Assembly: GCA_022321325.1 (NCBI GenBank)
Contig: JAKOEO010000023.1
Location: forward strand, 1 to 46,287
Length of the DNA stretch: 46,287 bases
Direction of reading: 5' to 3'
Source of the DNA: Candidatus Magnetominusculus sp. LBB02
GTDB taxonomy: Bacteria; Nitrospirota; Thermodesulfovibrionia; Thermodesulfovibrionales; Magnetobacteriaceae
A program made the translations under genes and the position numbers. Each line of letters opens with the position of its first letter. The stretch's first letter is position 1. A model generated the notes under the pieces. The model was not told the DNA's origin. It made no database searches and saw only the letters and a list, made by a program, of their open reading frames with translations. Positions 24,818 through 32,551 of the stretch are shown here, in pieces.

Positions 24818-25201
24818 TCATAAAATCGAATGTCCTAAAATAATCAGCGTAATCCATACGTAAAACATAAGCTGCTGAGAATGCACCAGCTTCATTTCCC
24901 TGTAGTACTGATACGGCCACTTGAAATACATCATGGCACCCACAACCGAAAGCCATATCGTGACTAAAAAAGACATCTGAAGAATGACATTTCTCTCATC
25001 GGCATAGTGGCCGTGAAAGAGCGTTACCCAAAGCCCCAAAAGGTTGAGCAGTATATGCCACTTCAGATACGTCTGAAAAAACTGCGCTATCTCCTTTGAA
25101 GTTCCAAGCAAATTCCTTGCTATCACCTTTGCCGGATAGTACGCATTCGCTATGATAAATAAAAATGCCGCTATTGTGCCTAAGAAATCTAACCGTGGCA
25201 T
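24818..25201 (-). CDS. four-helix membrane protein with conserved His, possible b-type cytochrome
   Basis: The 127-residue protein has four membrane helices. Helix 2 carries His49 and His63, 14 apart, the spacing that ligates two hemes b in ferric-reductase and cytochrome b proteins; His65 follows. His107 and His124 lie at either end of helix 4, but 17 apart. The start at 25201 overlaps the mamB stop by one base (TGATG), with GGAGG upstream. It could move electrons across the magnetosome membrane, for example to set the Fe(II)/Fe(III) ratio. Family membership is not certain, and a simple structural membrane protein is the alternative. Confidence 0.55.
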   Translation of the reverse strand: MPRLDFLGTIAAFLFIIANAYYPAKVIARNLLGTSKEIAQFFQTYLKWHILLNLLGLWVTLFHGHYADERNVILQMSFLVTIWLSVVGAMMYFKWPYQYYREMKLVHSQQLMFYVWITLIILGHSIL

Positions 25202-26091
25202 CAGTTCCAAAACCTCCATTTCTCAATCGGATAGGCCCTGACAAATACGCCATCAAGCCCCTCCACCTTATTTAATATTAATGCCTTTACCTGCTCAATC
25301 ATCGTATGGGTCTGCATGACGGTAAAACTCTTCGATACCTCTATGTCTATATCCACGCTGCACGTCTGCCCCATACAGCGCGACCGTATCGCCCGCACCC
25401 CTTCGATTCCTTTTACGCGCTGGCAGATATTTTTTATATCACGCAGCGTATCGGCGTCCATTGATATATCAATCAGCCCGTGTACGCCCTTCATAAACAT
25501 CTCAACCGCTATGTGAAACACGAATATTGACACCACCAAGGCCGCCACCGTATCGGAATATATAAAGCCCAGCTTTGTCCCTATCAGACCCAGGAGCACC
25601 GCTATACTTGTGAGGCTGTCGGCCTTAGACTCTGCCGCGTCGGCAAGCATCGCAGGGGAGTTTAGCTGTGTGCCCGCGCATGTGTTTGACGTGTACATTA
25701 GATAGCTGTAAAGCAGCGATATAACAGTTGCCAAAAGGGCGGCATTGCCCGGAATGGCATGTGAACCATGCCTGAAACTATGCAGGGCGTCAAGCAGGAT
25801 AAGGGTTGCGCAGAGAAATATGAACAGGCTTGCCGATATAGTGCTGATATACTCAACCTTGCCGTGCCCATAGGGGTGGCCTTCGTCTTTTGGTTTGTCT
25901 GATATTTTAAGCGCAACGAGCACAAAGAGCGATGAGACGCCGTCGGCTATGGAATGTACGGCGTCGGCCATCAGTCCCTTGCTTCCGGTAAGGCCGCCCA
26001 CCACAAATTTAAATATAGAGATGGTGAAATTGCCTATCGCGCTTAATATTGGCGACCACTTGCCGCACCTTGTGCATTCAGGATATCTCAT
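25201..26091 (-). CDS. mamB: magnetosome iron transporter MamB (cation diffusion facilitator)
   Basis: The 296-residue CDF transporter has six membrane helices and a cytoplasmic C-terminal metal-binding domain. MamB rather than MamM is indicated by the N-terminal CTRCGK Cys pair, DAVHSIAD, HPYGHGKVEYIS and KGVHGLIDISMD. The metal site of helix 2 is HSIAD, and helix 5 has DAAESKAD. In studied species MamB forms a heterodimer with MamM and carries iron into the vesicle. It overlaps the upstream LemA-type gene by 4 bases and the downstream gene by 1 base. Confidence 0.92.
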   Translation of the reverse strand: MRYPECTRCGKWSPILSAIGNFTISIFKFVVGGLTGSKGLMADAVHSIADGVSSLFVLVALKISDKPKDEGHPYGHGKVEYISTISASLFIFLCATLILLDALHSFRHGSHAIPGNAALLATVISLLYSYLMYTSNTCAGTQLNSPAMLADAAESKADSLTSIAVLLGLIGTKLGFIYSDTVAALVVSIFVFHIAVEMFMKGVHGLIDISMDADTLRDIKNICQRVKGIEGVRAIRSRCMGQTCSVDIDIEVSKSFTVMQTHTMIEQVKALILNKVEGLDGVFVRAYPIEKWRFWN

Positions 26092-26699
26092 CTTGCTCCC
26101 TTTTCATTAGTATACGCGTGTGTGAAGTCTATGCTTTCAACAATGGGCGCCACATCCGCCCCCTTGTCTGCCGAGTTAAACTGTACTTTCTTAAAGCCGT
26201 GCATCAATGCCGCGATATTGTAGGGAAATATCCTTAGAAACGTATTGTACTCTGCGACGGCGTCGTTATAGTGCATTCTTGCTGCCACAACGCCTTGCTC
26301 CGCCCTCCAGATAGTCTCCATGAAATATACATACGGCCCCTTTGCCTTCAGGTTTGGAGAGGCCTCGGCAAGGGCGCGCAACTTAGTCAACAGCATCGCC
26401 GCCTCGTCCTGCTTGTCCTTTGCCTCAGCAATGCCTGTGCCGGTTCTTATTGCCCCGTTTAGTTCAATCAGCAGATTAAAGAGCCTCTTTTCTGTTTCTA
26501 TATATGTGTCCACGGCATATGCCGCCTTTTTATACACATTTTTGCGCTTTTGCAGTTCAATATCAAGCTGCCCGTGCGATATATGCAGGAAATGTTCCTC
26601 GTCAATCAACCTGTTATAGAGAAAAATTGACATGACAATTTTCAACAGGAAAACCGCCCCAACGGTGTATGCCGCATATCTGATTCCATTGGCTCTCAT
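26088..26699 (-). CDS. second LemA/MamQ-like protein
   Basis: The 203-residue protein has an N-terminal membrane helix (YAAYTVGAVFLLKIVMSIFLY) and a helical domain ending ARMHYNDAVAEYNTFLRIFPYNIAAL, which is the LemA/MamQ C-terminal pattern. The first LemA motif is degenerate compared with the other MamQ-like gene at 21340. It overlaps both neighbours by 4 bases. Nitrospirota clusters can carry more than one mamQ-type gene; this may be the divergent copy. Its tail (VAPIVESIDFTHAYTNEKGAR) is unique. Confidence 0.75.
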   Translation of the reverse strand: MRANGIRYAAYTVGAVFLLKIVMSIFLYNRLIDEEHFLHISHGQLDIELQKRKNVYKKAAYAVDTYIETEKRLFNLLIELNGAIRTGTGIAEAKDKQDEAAMLLTKLRALAEASPNLKAKGPYVYFMETIWRAEQGVVAARMHYNDAVAEYNTFLRIFPYNIAALMHGFKKVQFNSADKGADVAPIVESIDFTHAYTNEKGAR

Positions 26700-27379
26700 A
26701 GTTCGCTGTCGTACCTGCCCAGAATATCGTCATCAAGCCATGTGCTGAAGTATTTCCTTGCCGAGTTTCCTATCATCATCGTAGTTGCCACGTTTATCGA
26801 AACGCCAAGCGGTATTCCGAGCATTGGAATTAATCTATACCACTTGCTTAACAGCCGGGGGACGACCTTCTCAGCCACCTGGCTCACCGCCCTCTCAAGC
26901 CCTATCTTTATATAATCGGCGGCAAGCGTATCCACGGTCTTTCTCATCATGCCCGCCGTGGCCGCCTTTGCCGCAGCCGCAGACCCGGAAAAGCCTACGA
27001 TTGCAAGGGCCGCAGCCTTCAACTCTTCCTCATCCATCTTTACGTCATAGGCCACAGACAGGGCATAGCACAGCTCTATCTGCATCCTTAATACAACTAC
27101 AAGGTCAACCACGCTGCCAACCAATATTGTGCCGACTGTGCCTACAAGTGGAAGCGTACCCGGCAGCGACGTAAGGCCGCCTACGCCGCCCGCCTTTAGC
27201 GCCGCCTTCTTTATTAACTTGCTGCCCACTGCGTAGGCGACATATTTATGCGGCTTTGTGCCGTAGTGCTTTAAGTCGTATTCATTTATCATCTCTTTGA
27301 CCTCCTGCCTGATTGTCGGCAGGTATGTCCCCGATACGGTCAGTAACTTATCAAACCAATCAATATTATCAATATCCAT
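26696..27379 (-). CDS. EcsC-like protein inside the magnetosome cluster
   Basis: The 227-residue product has the glycine-rich hydrophobic core LPGTLPLVGTVGTILVGSVVD followed by RMQIELCYAL, shared with the protein at 13875-14660. A second hydrophobic stretch (LIPMLGIPLGVSINVATTMMIG) follows. This resembles EcsC-family proteins of unknown biochemical function. It is sandwiched between mamM and the second LemA gene with a 4-base overlap, so it is an integral cluster member. A role in membrane remodelling is a guess from location. Confidence 0.6.
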   Translation of the reverse strand: MDIDNIDWFDKLLTVSGTYLPTIRQEVKEMINEYDLKHYGTKPHKYVAYAVGSKLIKKAALKAGGVGGLTSLPGTLPLVGTVGTILVGSVVDLVVVLRMQIELCYALSVAYDVKMDEEELKAAALAIVGFSGSAAAAKAATAGMMRKTVDTLAADYIKIGLERAVSQVAEKVVPRLLSKWYRLIPMLGIPLGVSINVATTMMIGNSARKYFSTWLDDDILGRYDSEL

Positions 27380-27395
27380 AATTACCTTCCCGCCG

Positions 27396-28304
27396 TCATG
27401 GTATATACGGCTCTATGGCCAGATTTATTCCTACAATATTATCAACGCGCTTCATAAGTGTCTCCTCAACGTGGCGGCCAATCATATAGCCGTTATCAAG
27501 CGACTTGGCGTGGTCAACCTTTATAACTATCTCAACCCATATGCCCTGCCCTACCTTTCTGGCGTTTATCGAGGCCACGCGCCTGACCCCCGGAACGAGC
27601 TGGGCAAAGTGCGTCATCTGCCGTATGATTGCCGGACTGATTGATGAGTCCATGATGCCTTTTAACGAATCATTGAGCATCGAGGAGCTAAGCCTGATAA
27701 GGTCAAGAGTCTCGATAACGGCAACCAGAGGGTCGGCAAAATAAAATCCAAACCTTGTCATCACAATCGCCCCGGCAACAAATGCCGAGGACAGCGCGTC
27801 AGAGTGGTTGTGCTTTGCGTTTGCAAGCATGGCGGGTGAGCCGCGGCGCTCCCCTACGCAATGCAGATATGACGACAGTTTATAATTTGCGATAACCGAG
27901 ACTATAGCCGCCCAAAAGGCTATGAACTTAGGCGGGTGTACAGTGCCGTGAAACGCATACCACACATCCTTTACCGAGTGTATAAACAGGAACAACGTTC
28001 CTATTATAATCAGCAGGCTAATCAGAAATATTGCCACGAACTCTATCTTGCCGTGGCCGTAGTGGTGGTCGTCGTCAGCCGGTTTACCTGATATCTTCAC
28101 CCCGGCCAGCACAACCAGCGAGGTCATAAAGTCCTTAAACGAATAAAGGGAATCGCCGATGACGGCCTTAGAGCCGCTTATTATGCCGACAACGAGCTTA
28201 AACACCGCCAGCAGCAGATTCGAGGCGACGGCTATGCCGCCAGCCCTTTTTTCGCAGCTATGGCACTGAGCGTATGTTAGATTATCTTGTGACAGTTTGT
28301 GCAT
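27396..28304 (-). CDS. mamM: magnetosome iron transporter MamM (cation diffusion facilitator)
   Basis: The 302-residue CDF protein carries MamM-type markers: GDSLYSFKDFMTSLVVL with the Tyr/Asp metal site in helix 2, HHYGHGKIEF, KHNHSDALSS with the His/Asp pair in helix 5, and VRRVASINARKVGQGIWVE in the C-terminal domain. An N-terminal Cys pair (CHSCEK) is present. MamM stabilises MamB and senses metal. ATG 28304 fits the family start; a GTG at 28340 is an alternative. Either way the start lies inside the end of mamP, so translation is coupled. Confidence 0.92.
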   Translation of the reverse strand: MHKLSQDNLTYAQCHSCEKRAGGIAVASNLLLAVFKLVVGIISGSKAVIGDSLYSFKDFMTSLVVLAGVKISGKPADDDHHYGHGKIEFVAIFLISLLIIIGTLFLFIHSVKDVWYAFHGTVHPPKFIAFWAAIVSVIANYKLSSYLHCVGERRGSPAMLANAKHNHSDALSSAFVAGAIVMTRFGFYFADPLVAVIETLDLIRLSSSMLNDSLKGIMDSSISPAIIRQMTHFAQLVPGVRRVASINARKVGQGIWVEIVIKVDHAKSLDNGYMIGRHVEETLMKRVDNIVGINLAIEPYIP

Positions 28305-29221
28305 TGCCCTCTGTCCCTGTGAGGCGGCGTTGCCCCCCACTTAATCGGCGGCGGTACTTTGGTTAATACATCTCCTGCGTCTTTTGCGAGCTGCCCTGTG
28401 TTAACTGCCGTTTTGGCGATTGAATGGCACATGCTGCATGGGCCGTAGTAGCCGTGCGGGGCGGTGTCTGTGGGTAGTATCATCGGGGCCGCCTCCATCT
28501 GCGCTATGCCAAGCTCTTCCACTGATAAAACGTTGATTTTTTTCTGTGCGCCTGTCCTGTAAACCGTGACGGCGGCCTGTCTTGCCATTGCAGTGGGCCT
28601 TGTTGCCGCCCGAAATGTGGGCAAATCAGTCACCTTCGCGTCATTAATTGCCATGATGACATCCCCCGCCAAAAGCCCGGAGTTTGCCGCAACCAGCGTT
28701 ACCTCATCCACGAGCACGCCCTCAACGCCTGCCGGTATGCCGTTTGCCTTGGCGATTGCCGGTGTAAGCGGGATGGTCTCAAGGCCAATCCAGTGTCCTT
28801 CCTGAAGCACCATCTCAAGCGGCGAATTAGCCGCAGCGGCAGGCTGCTGTGCCGCGGGCGCTGTGTCAAGCTGCGGTGCGTAGGCCCCCGTATCAGGCGC
28901 GCCCTGTTGGACGCCAGGCTGCGACTGAGGCGCTGTGGCGTCGTTAAATTTTGCAAACGGGTCAGCGGCTGCCGCCGGCTCCTGCTGCCCAACATTGTTA
29001 TTTAGCTGATTATTTACCTGTTCATTTCCGGCCTGTTGCTGCCACGCCACAATCTCCGGCGTCTGCGCGTTCTGGCGGGCATTGCGTACCAGCCACTTCT
29101 CCTCGCCATCGAGCCCGTCGCGCTTTAAGAGCTTGGCGGGATTGAAGATCAGGAGATAGGCCGCAGTTGCCACTATCATCCCAATTATCAGGTAGTTCAA
29201 ATATCGCCACACATGGTTCAT
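28277..29221 (-). CDS. mamP: magnetosome protein MamP (PDZ plus two magnetochrome motifs)
   Basis: The 314-residue protein has one N-terminal membrane helix (LIIGMIVATAAYLLIF), a Gln/Pro/Ala-rich linker (about 50-135), a PDZ domain (about 140-235) and two magnetochrome heme motifs, CSMCH (262-266) and CTNCH (307-311). MamP in studied bacteria is an iron oxidase that helps balance Fe(II) and Fe(III) for magnetite. Domain order and size match. The linker is longer and more low-complexity than I would expect. It overlaps mamM and starts 3 bases after the small upstream gene. Confidence 0.88.
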   Translation of the reverse strand: MNHVWRYLNYLIIGMIVATAAYLLIFNPAKLLKRDGLDGEEKWLVRNARQNAQTPEIVAWQQQAGNEQVNNQLNNNVGQQEPAAAADPFAKFNDATAPQSQPGVQQGAPDTGAYAPQLDTAPAAQQPAAAANSPLEMVLQEGHWIGLETIPLTPAIAKANGIPAGVEGVLVDEVTLVAANSGLLAGDVIMAINDAKVTDLPTFRAATRPTAMARQAAVTVYRTGAQKKINVLSVEELGIAQMEAAPMILPTDTAPHGYYGPCSMCHSIAKTAVNTGQLAKDAGDVLTKVPPPIKWGATPPHRDRGQCTNCHKII

Positions 29222-29224
29222 GGC

Positions 29225-29386
29225 TTAAACCGCTTCCTCGCCGTCCGGCTCCATTATGCCGTTAAACTTTTCCTTAATCTTGGCAGCAAGTTTTTTTGCC
29301 ATCTCAGGCTCCTGCCTCTGAAATACCTCATAAAACAGGGCGCTTACGAATACCCCTAAAAACACTCCCGCTAATATCTTTGACAT
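29225..29386 (-). CDS. 53-residue single-helix membrane protein in the magnetosome cluster
   Basis: This small gene encodes one hydrophobic helix (ILAGVFLGVFVSALFY) and a charged cytoplasmic tail with KKLAAKIKEKF. GGAGG sits 5 bases before the ATG. It ends 3 bases before mamP begins and starts 13 bases after the upstream stop, which fits an unbroken operon. It may be an accessory subunit for MamP or a membrane-curvature peptide. I do not recognise a named family. Confidence 0.68.
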   Translation of the reverse strand: MSKILAGVFLGVFVSALFYEVFQRQEPEMAKKLAAKIKEKFNGIMEPDGEEAV

Positions 29387-29399
29387 CGTGCCTCCTTAT

Positions 29400-30020
29400 T
29401 TAGTTATCAGTCTGTATAGCACTATCGTCCTCAGGACTTTGAGCTTGCGGCTCGTCATGGACATCTGGCTCGTCATCGGTATGAGGAGCCTCTTCGTGCA
29501 GTTCTTCATGAGCCTCTTCGCGCAGTTCTTCATGCGTATGGTGTTCTTCGTGGATGTGCATTTCCTCATGGGTATGCGGCTCGTCATAGACGTGCAGCTC
29601 TTCATGGGTATGAGGTTCGCCGTATGCAATAGAAGCATCGTGCACATTCGTACCATCATAAGCATTAGCCTGCGCTTCAGTTGATGAGCATGCGCAGCAT
29701 GATGACGATGTTGGATAGAGCCTCAACTGGCGTTCTGCTACCAGCTCGTCATATCTCTTTTCGGCCTCGTCGAGGGTATCTAATAACCCTCTCAGCGTCT
29801 GGTCAGAAAAGATAAGCGGCTCAGGGGCAGTCTTTCTCAACTCTGCAACCCTGGCGCCCAGCTCATTAATCAGCCCGCGTCTTTTCTTTTTCAGAAAATG
29901 AATATCATACGTAAGAATAACCCCTTTGGCCGAGCACCTTGCCGACTCCGCTACCTTGTCTATCATATCAACAAAGAAATCCCCTATGTGCTCCATCCTA
30001 TACCTAAACCCTGTCTGCAT
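29400..30020 (-). CDS. His/Glu-rich tail protein of the magnetosome cluster, possible metal binder
   Basis: The first about 100 residues of this 206-residue protein are helical and basic (FLKKKRRGLINELGARVAEL), followed by a Cys cluster (SSCCACSS). The remaining half is an acidic tail with about 15 His in repeats such as EPHTHEELHVYDEPHTHEE. Such a tail could bind iron or the crystal surface, as acidic repeat proteins do in other magnetosome systems. The tail is encoded by imperfect DNA repeats. GAGGAGGG precedes the ATG. I cannot assign a known Mad or Man family. Confidence 0.7.
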   Translation of the reverse strand: MQTGFRYRMEHIGDFFVDMIDKVAESARCSAKGVILTYDIHFLKKKRRGLINELGARVAELRKTAPEPLIFSDQTLRGLLDTLDEAEKRYDELVAERQLRLYPTSSSCCACSSTEAQANAYDGTNVHDASIAYGEPHTHEELHVYDEPHTHEEMHIHEEHHTHEELREEAHEELHEEAPHTDDEPDVHDEPQAQSPEDDSAIQTDN

Positions 30021-30042
30021 TGTGATACCCTCCTCTATTCAT

Positions 30043-30303
30043 CTAAAAATCCAATATCTCCTGCTCCATCTTCCTTTTCTTTATCTTTTGCTGGATACCC
30101 TTAAAAATCATGTAAACCAATATGGTCAGGGCTGAACCCGCCGCCATGCTTAGAATAATTATCATGCTAAGCTGCATATGGATTGGGCTGCCTATGAAAA
30201 ATTTCATCGGCACGGGCGATGAGTTCTGATCAATAAACACCGCGCACAAAAATAGCGCGGCAATAAGCGGCAGAAACAGCTTCTTCGTCAGTAATTTATC
30301 CAA
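30043..30303 (-). CDS. two-helix LapA/MamL-like membrane protein
   Basis: The 86-residue product has two membrane helices (LFLPLIAALFLCAVFI and MIIILSMAAGSALTILVYMIF) separated by NSSPVPMKFFIGSPIHMQL and ends in a basic tail (KGIQQKIKKRKMEQ). This is the LapA/DUF1049 layout shared by MamL, a small protein that helps bend the magnetosome membrane. Identity with MamL is not certain from pattern alone. It is located between mamK and the His-rich gene. Confidence 0.6.
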   Translation of the reverse strand: MDKLLTKKLFLPLIAALFLCAVFIDQNSSPVPMKFFIGSPIHMQLSMIIILSMAAGSALTILVYMIFKGIQQKIKKRKMEQEILDF

Positions 30304-30330
30304 ACCCTCAACCCTCTTTACACCCTATTA

Positions 30331-31407
30331 TTATTTTACGACCTTTGTCTTCAGCTCATGCCAATACTCGTCAGGCATATCGCGGCAGAGCATCAGCGCC
30401 CCGTTTGCCCCGGCATATAGCGGCTCCTCCACCCTTGATACCTTGCCGTAGCCCAGCGTGTCTCTCATAAAATCCTCTATTTCTTTCTTTAGGCCGACTA
30501 TCTGGCTGCCTCCACCGGCAAGTATGACATTTTCCTTTAAATGAACCTGAAACTCCGGGTCAAACGACGCTATCAGTTTCCTTATGCCCTCTACAATATC
30601 AGGCACAATGGCCTTACAGGCCGCCCGCAGCTCAGACGTTACATCATGGCGGACGGGCTTGCCCTTTACCGGCAGCTCAATAAACACGCTGTCGCCGTGA
30701 TGCGATATACTTGAATTCTCTTCTTTAAATCTCTTAACCATGTTTACGGTAAAATTCGCATCGGGATATTTTTTTGACAACAGCTCAAAAAATATCTGAT
30801 CCACATAGTCTCCCGCCTTCATCGTCGTTATCTGGTCCTCGTCAGTGGGCATCGTGCCGTGCATTCTGCAGAGATCTACCGTCCCCGCCCCTATATCCAC
30901 TATAAAGGCATTGGTCAAAAGCCCAAGCCCATAGGCAACCGCAAACGGCTCAGACACATACATCACATCGTCCAGTATGCCGCGCGCTATCTCAAGCATC
31001 GCCTTCTTGTTCTTCCTGCTTGCAAGGGCCGGAGCGCCAAGCACGCCTCGTACCAGCACATTAGCGCCGGTACCGCCCGGCTCAGCCTCAAGGGCAATTT
31101 CTATCAGCCGCTTCAGAAGCGAGCGCGCCGCCTCTATCGCCGTCTTATACTCCTGCGAATTTTCGTCAAGGTCCTGCGCAATCTTCAGCATCCCCTTGTC
31201 AAACGGCCTGTGAATCTCCAACGACATCCTGTGTTTCAGGGCGTCATCTCCAAAGACGATGTCCCTGCCAAACATCTTTTTTGATACCGCATCCTTAGGA
31301 TAGCCCACAATGCTGGGCAAATACGTCCTTACGCCGTTATCGCAGGCGATGACGCTCCTCGATGTCCCTAAATCTATGCCGACATTTACAACCCTTTTGC
31401 CTATCAT
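30331..31407 (-). CDS. mamK: magnetosome actin-like filament protein MamK
   Basis: The 358-residue protein belongs to the actin/Hsp70 ATPase superfamily. Phosphate-1 motif GIDLGTSRS, phosphate-2 motif VDIGAGTVDLC and adenosine motif ILAGGGSQIVGL are in order. The region after phosphate-1 (NGVRTYLPSIVGYPKD) matches MamK. MamK polymerises along the cell and positions the magnetosome chain. It has its own extended -10 promoter and an AAGGAGA ribosome-binding site. A 119-base gap separates it from the upstream coiled-coil gene, so it may start a separate transcript. Confidence 0.92.
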   Translation of the reverse strand: MIGKRVVNVGIDLGTSRSVIACDNGVRTYLPSIVGYPKDAVSKKMFGRDIVFGDDALKHRMSLEIHRPFDKGMLKIAQDLDENSQEYKTAIEAARSLLKRLIEIALEAEPGGTGANVLVRGVLGAPALASRKNKKAMLEIARGILDDVMYVSEPFAVAYGLGLLTNAFIVDIGAGTVDLCRMHGTMPTDEDQITTMKAGDYVDQIFFELLSKKYPDANFTVNMVKRFKEENSSISHHGDSVFIELPVKGKPVRHDVTSELRAACKAIVPDIVEGIRKLIASFDPEFQVHLKENVILAGGGSQIVGLKKEIEDFMRDTLGYGKVSRVEEPLYAGANGALMLCRDMPDEYWHELKTKVVK

Positions 31408-31445
31408 ACGCCGCAGTCTCCTTGTACATTGAAATTCAATGGCAT

Positions 31446-31454
31446 ATTATAACA
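31446..31454 (-). promoter_or_regulatory. extended -10 promoter of mamK
   Basis: On the minus strand this reads TGTTATAAT, about 40 bases before the mamK start. A TTGACA lies upstream, but 25 bases away, too far for a standard -35. Confidence 0.5.
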
Positions 31455-31526
31455 TTTCGGCATAATCTTTTTTCTTTGTCAAGTATTCTTCCGGCCTCCA
31501 TATGCTACAATAATTCCATAAATAAT

Positions 31527-32012
31527 TTAATCTCCATTGGTGTCGCCCGCCATTATATCAATATTTTCTTTTACAATGTTTCTAAGGAACATGAGCCTGT
31601 CCTCGGTGAGCTTCTTACCCTTGACCTGAAGTCCTTCTTTTGTGGCTATTATTCCGTGTTTTTCGAGATAGGCAAGTCTCTGTTCAAGCTGTGTGAGGCG
31701 TGTGTCGAGAGAGTCAAGTTTTTCGTTCGTCTGTTGTTTTCTGCGGCATACGAACGCCTTGCCAATTGCCTCAGATGCGGCGGCAAGCCCGGTAACGGTC
31801 TTGTTGTAGGCGGCCACGGCGGCATCCTTAACCGGCGTCAACGCATCTGTCTTAGAAACCGGCTCAAGGGCTGTGGCGGCTGCGGCGCTTCCCTTCTTTA
31901 TGTAACTGAAAACGACAAGACTGGTATACTCGGCAAACGCATACGAATACTCCCACGATTCACTAAGTGCCCCAACGCCCACATCCAGACACCTCTTCCC
32001 TAAGTCCGCCAT
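31527..32012 (-). CDS. first gene of the magnetosome cluster: phasin/coiled-coil-like protein
   Basis: The 161-residue protein has an N-terminal helical half with Ala-rich amphipathic stretches (VKDAAVAAYNKTVTGLAAAS), similar in style to phasins, and a C-terminal coiled coil (KLDSLDTRLTQLEQRLAYLEK). It has no signal peptide. The start at 32012 is set by GGAGGG 8 bases upstream; the longer ORF has none. It heads the minus-strand cluster and lies behind a dyad and a 13-bp repeat array. A lipid- or vesicle-surface role is inferred only. Confidence 0.6.
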   Translation of the reverse strand: MADLGKRCLDVGVGALSESWEYSYAFAEYTSLVVFSYIKKGSAAAATALEPVSKTDALTPVKDAAVAAYNKTVTGLAAASEAIGKAFVCRRKQQTNEKLDSLDTRLTQLEQRLAYLEKHGIIATKEGLQVKGKKLTEDRLMFLRNIVKENIDIMAGDTNGD

Positions 32013-32053
32013 ATCAACACCCTCCTCACACATATCTGCACTCAACTTCAATC

Positions 32054-32075
32054 GGTGATGGTAACAAACATCACC
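32054..32075. promoter_or_regulatory. perfect dyad upstream of the magnetosome cluster
   Basis: GGTGATG and CATCACC are perfect inverted repeats separated by 8 bases, about 42-63 bases upstream of the first cluster start. Size and spacing suit a dimeric repressor or activator site, or a 5' leader hairpin. It does not resemble a Fur box. Confidence 0.5.
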
Positions 32076-32100
32076 AGTAAATATCAACCAGTTATAACGC

Positions 32101-32201
32101 CGTTAATCAGAGACGTTAATCAGAGACGTTAATCAGAGACGTTAATCAGAGACGTTAATCAGAGACGTTAATCAGAGACGTTAATCAGAGACGTTAATCA
32201 G
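32101..32201. repeat. eight exact tandem 13-bp repeats upstream of the magnetosome cluster
   Basis: CGTTAATCAG recurs at 32101, 32114, 32127, 32140, 32153, 32166, 32179 and 32192, with AGA filling each 13-base period. The copies are identical, so the array is recent or homogenised. The period is too short and there are no spacers, so it is not a CRISPR. It is placed like an array of operator sites or a copy-variable promoter spacer. Confidence 0.92.
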
Positions 32202-32551
32202 TCCCTATTCTAACATATCAACCCGCCTCGTGTCAAGTCATTTCTTCATTATTTCTTCCTGATTTTCACCCCTTTGTCAACTTTATTTCTACATTACAGC
32301 CTCACACGCCAATTATATACCAACATATGAAAAAAAACAATCACCAAATGGCCCGACCGTGGGTCACCGCACCATATACAATTTGTTGTGATTTCAGATT
32401 GTTGTCATGCCAGAGTCATACTAGTGCTATATATAGCATCAAATGCAATAAATCTGTCATTCATGCGAAGGCAGGTAATGACGACAAGGGAAAAACAAGA
32501 ACGATTTCATGGGCAATTTCTGCTTCATTTTACTAATGCGTATGCCCCGGT
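32202..32551. other. intergenic stretch between cluster and histidine kinase, with mobile-element remnant
   Basis: No gene is supported here. The part from 32456 to 32548 looks like a decayed miniature element; the remainder is AT-rich. Confidence 0.5.
32456..32548. repeat. decayed miniature inverted-repeat element
   Basis: An imperfect hairpin with arms GTCATT and AATGAC (32456-32482) is followed by TAATGCGTATGCCCC (32534-32548), a near match to the terminal repeat of the complete element at 42277-42504. The other end cannot be found. Confidence 0.35.

Noticed and set aside
32101-32201. CRISPR array
   Set aside because: The 13-bp units are directly contiguous with no spacers, and no cas genes are present.
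32101-32201. Replication origin with iterons
   Set aside because: The period is shorter than usual iterons, and no replication initiator gene is nearby.
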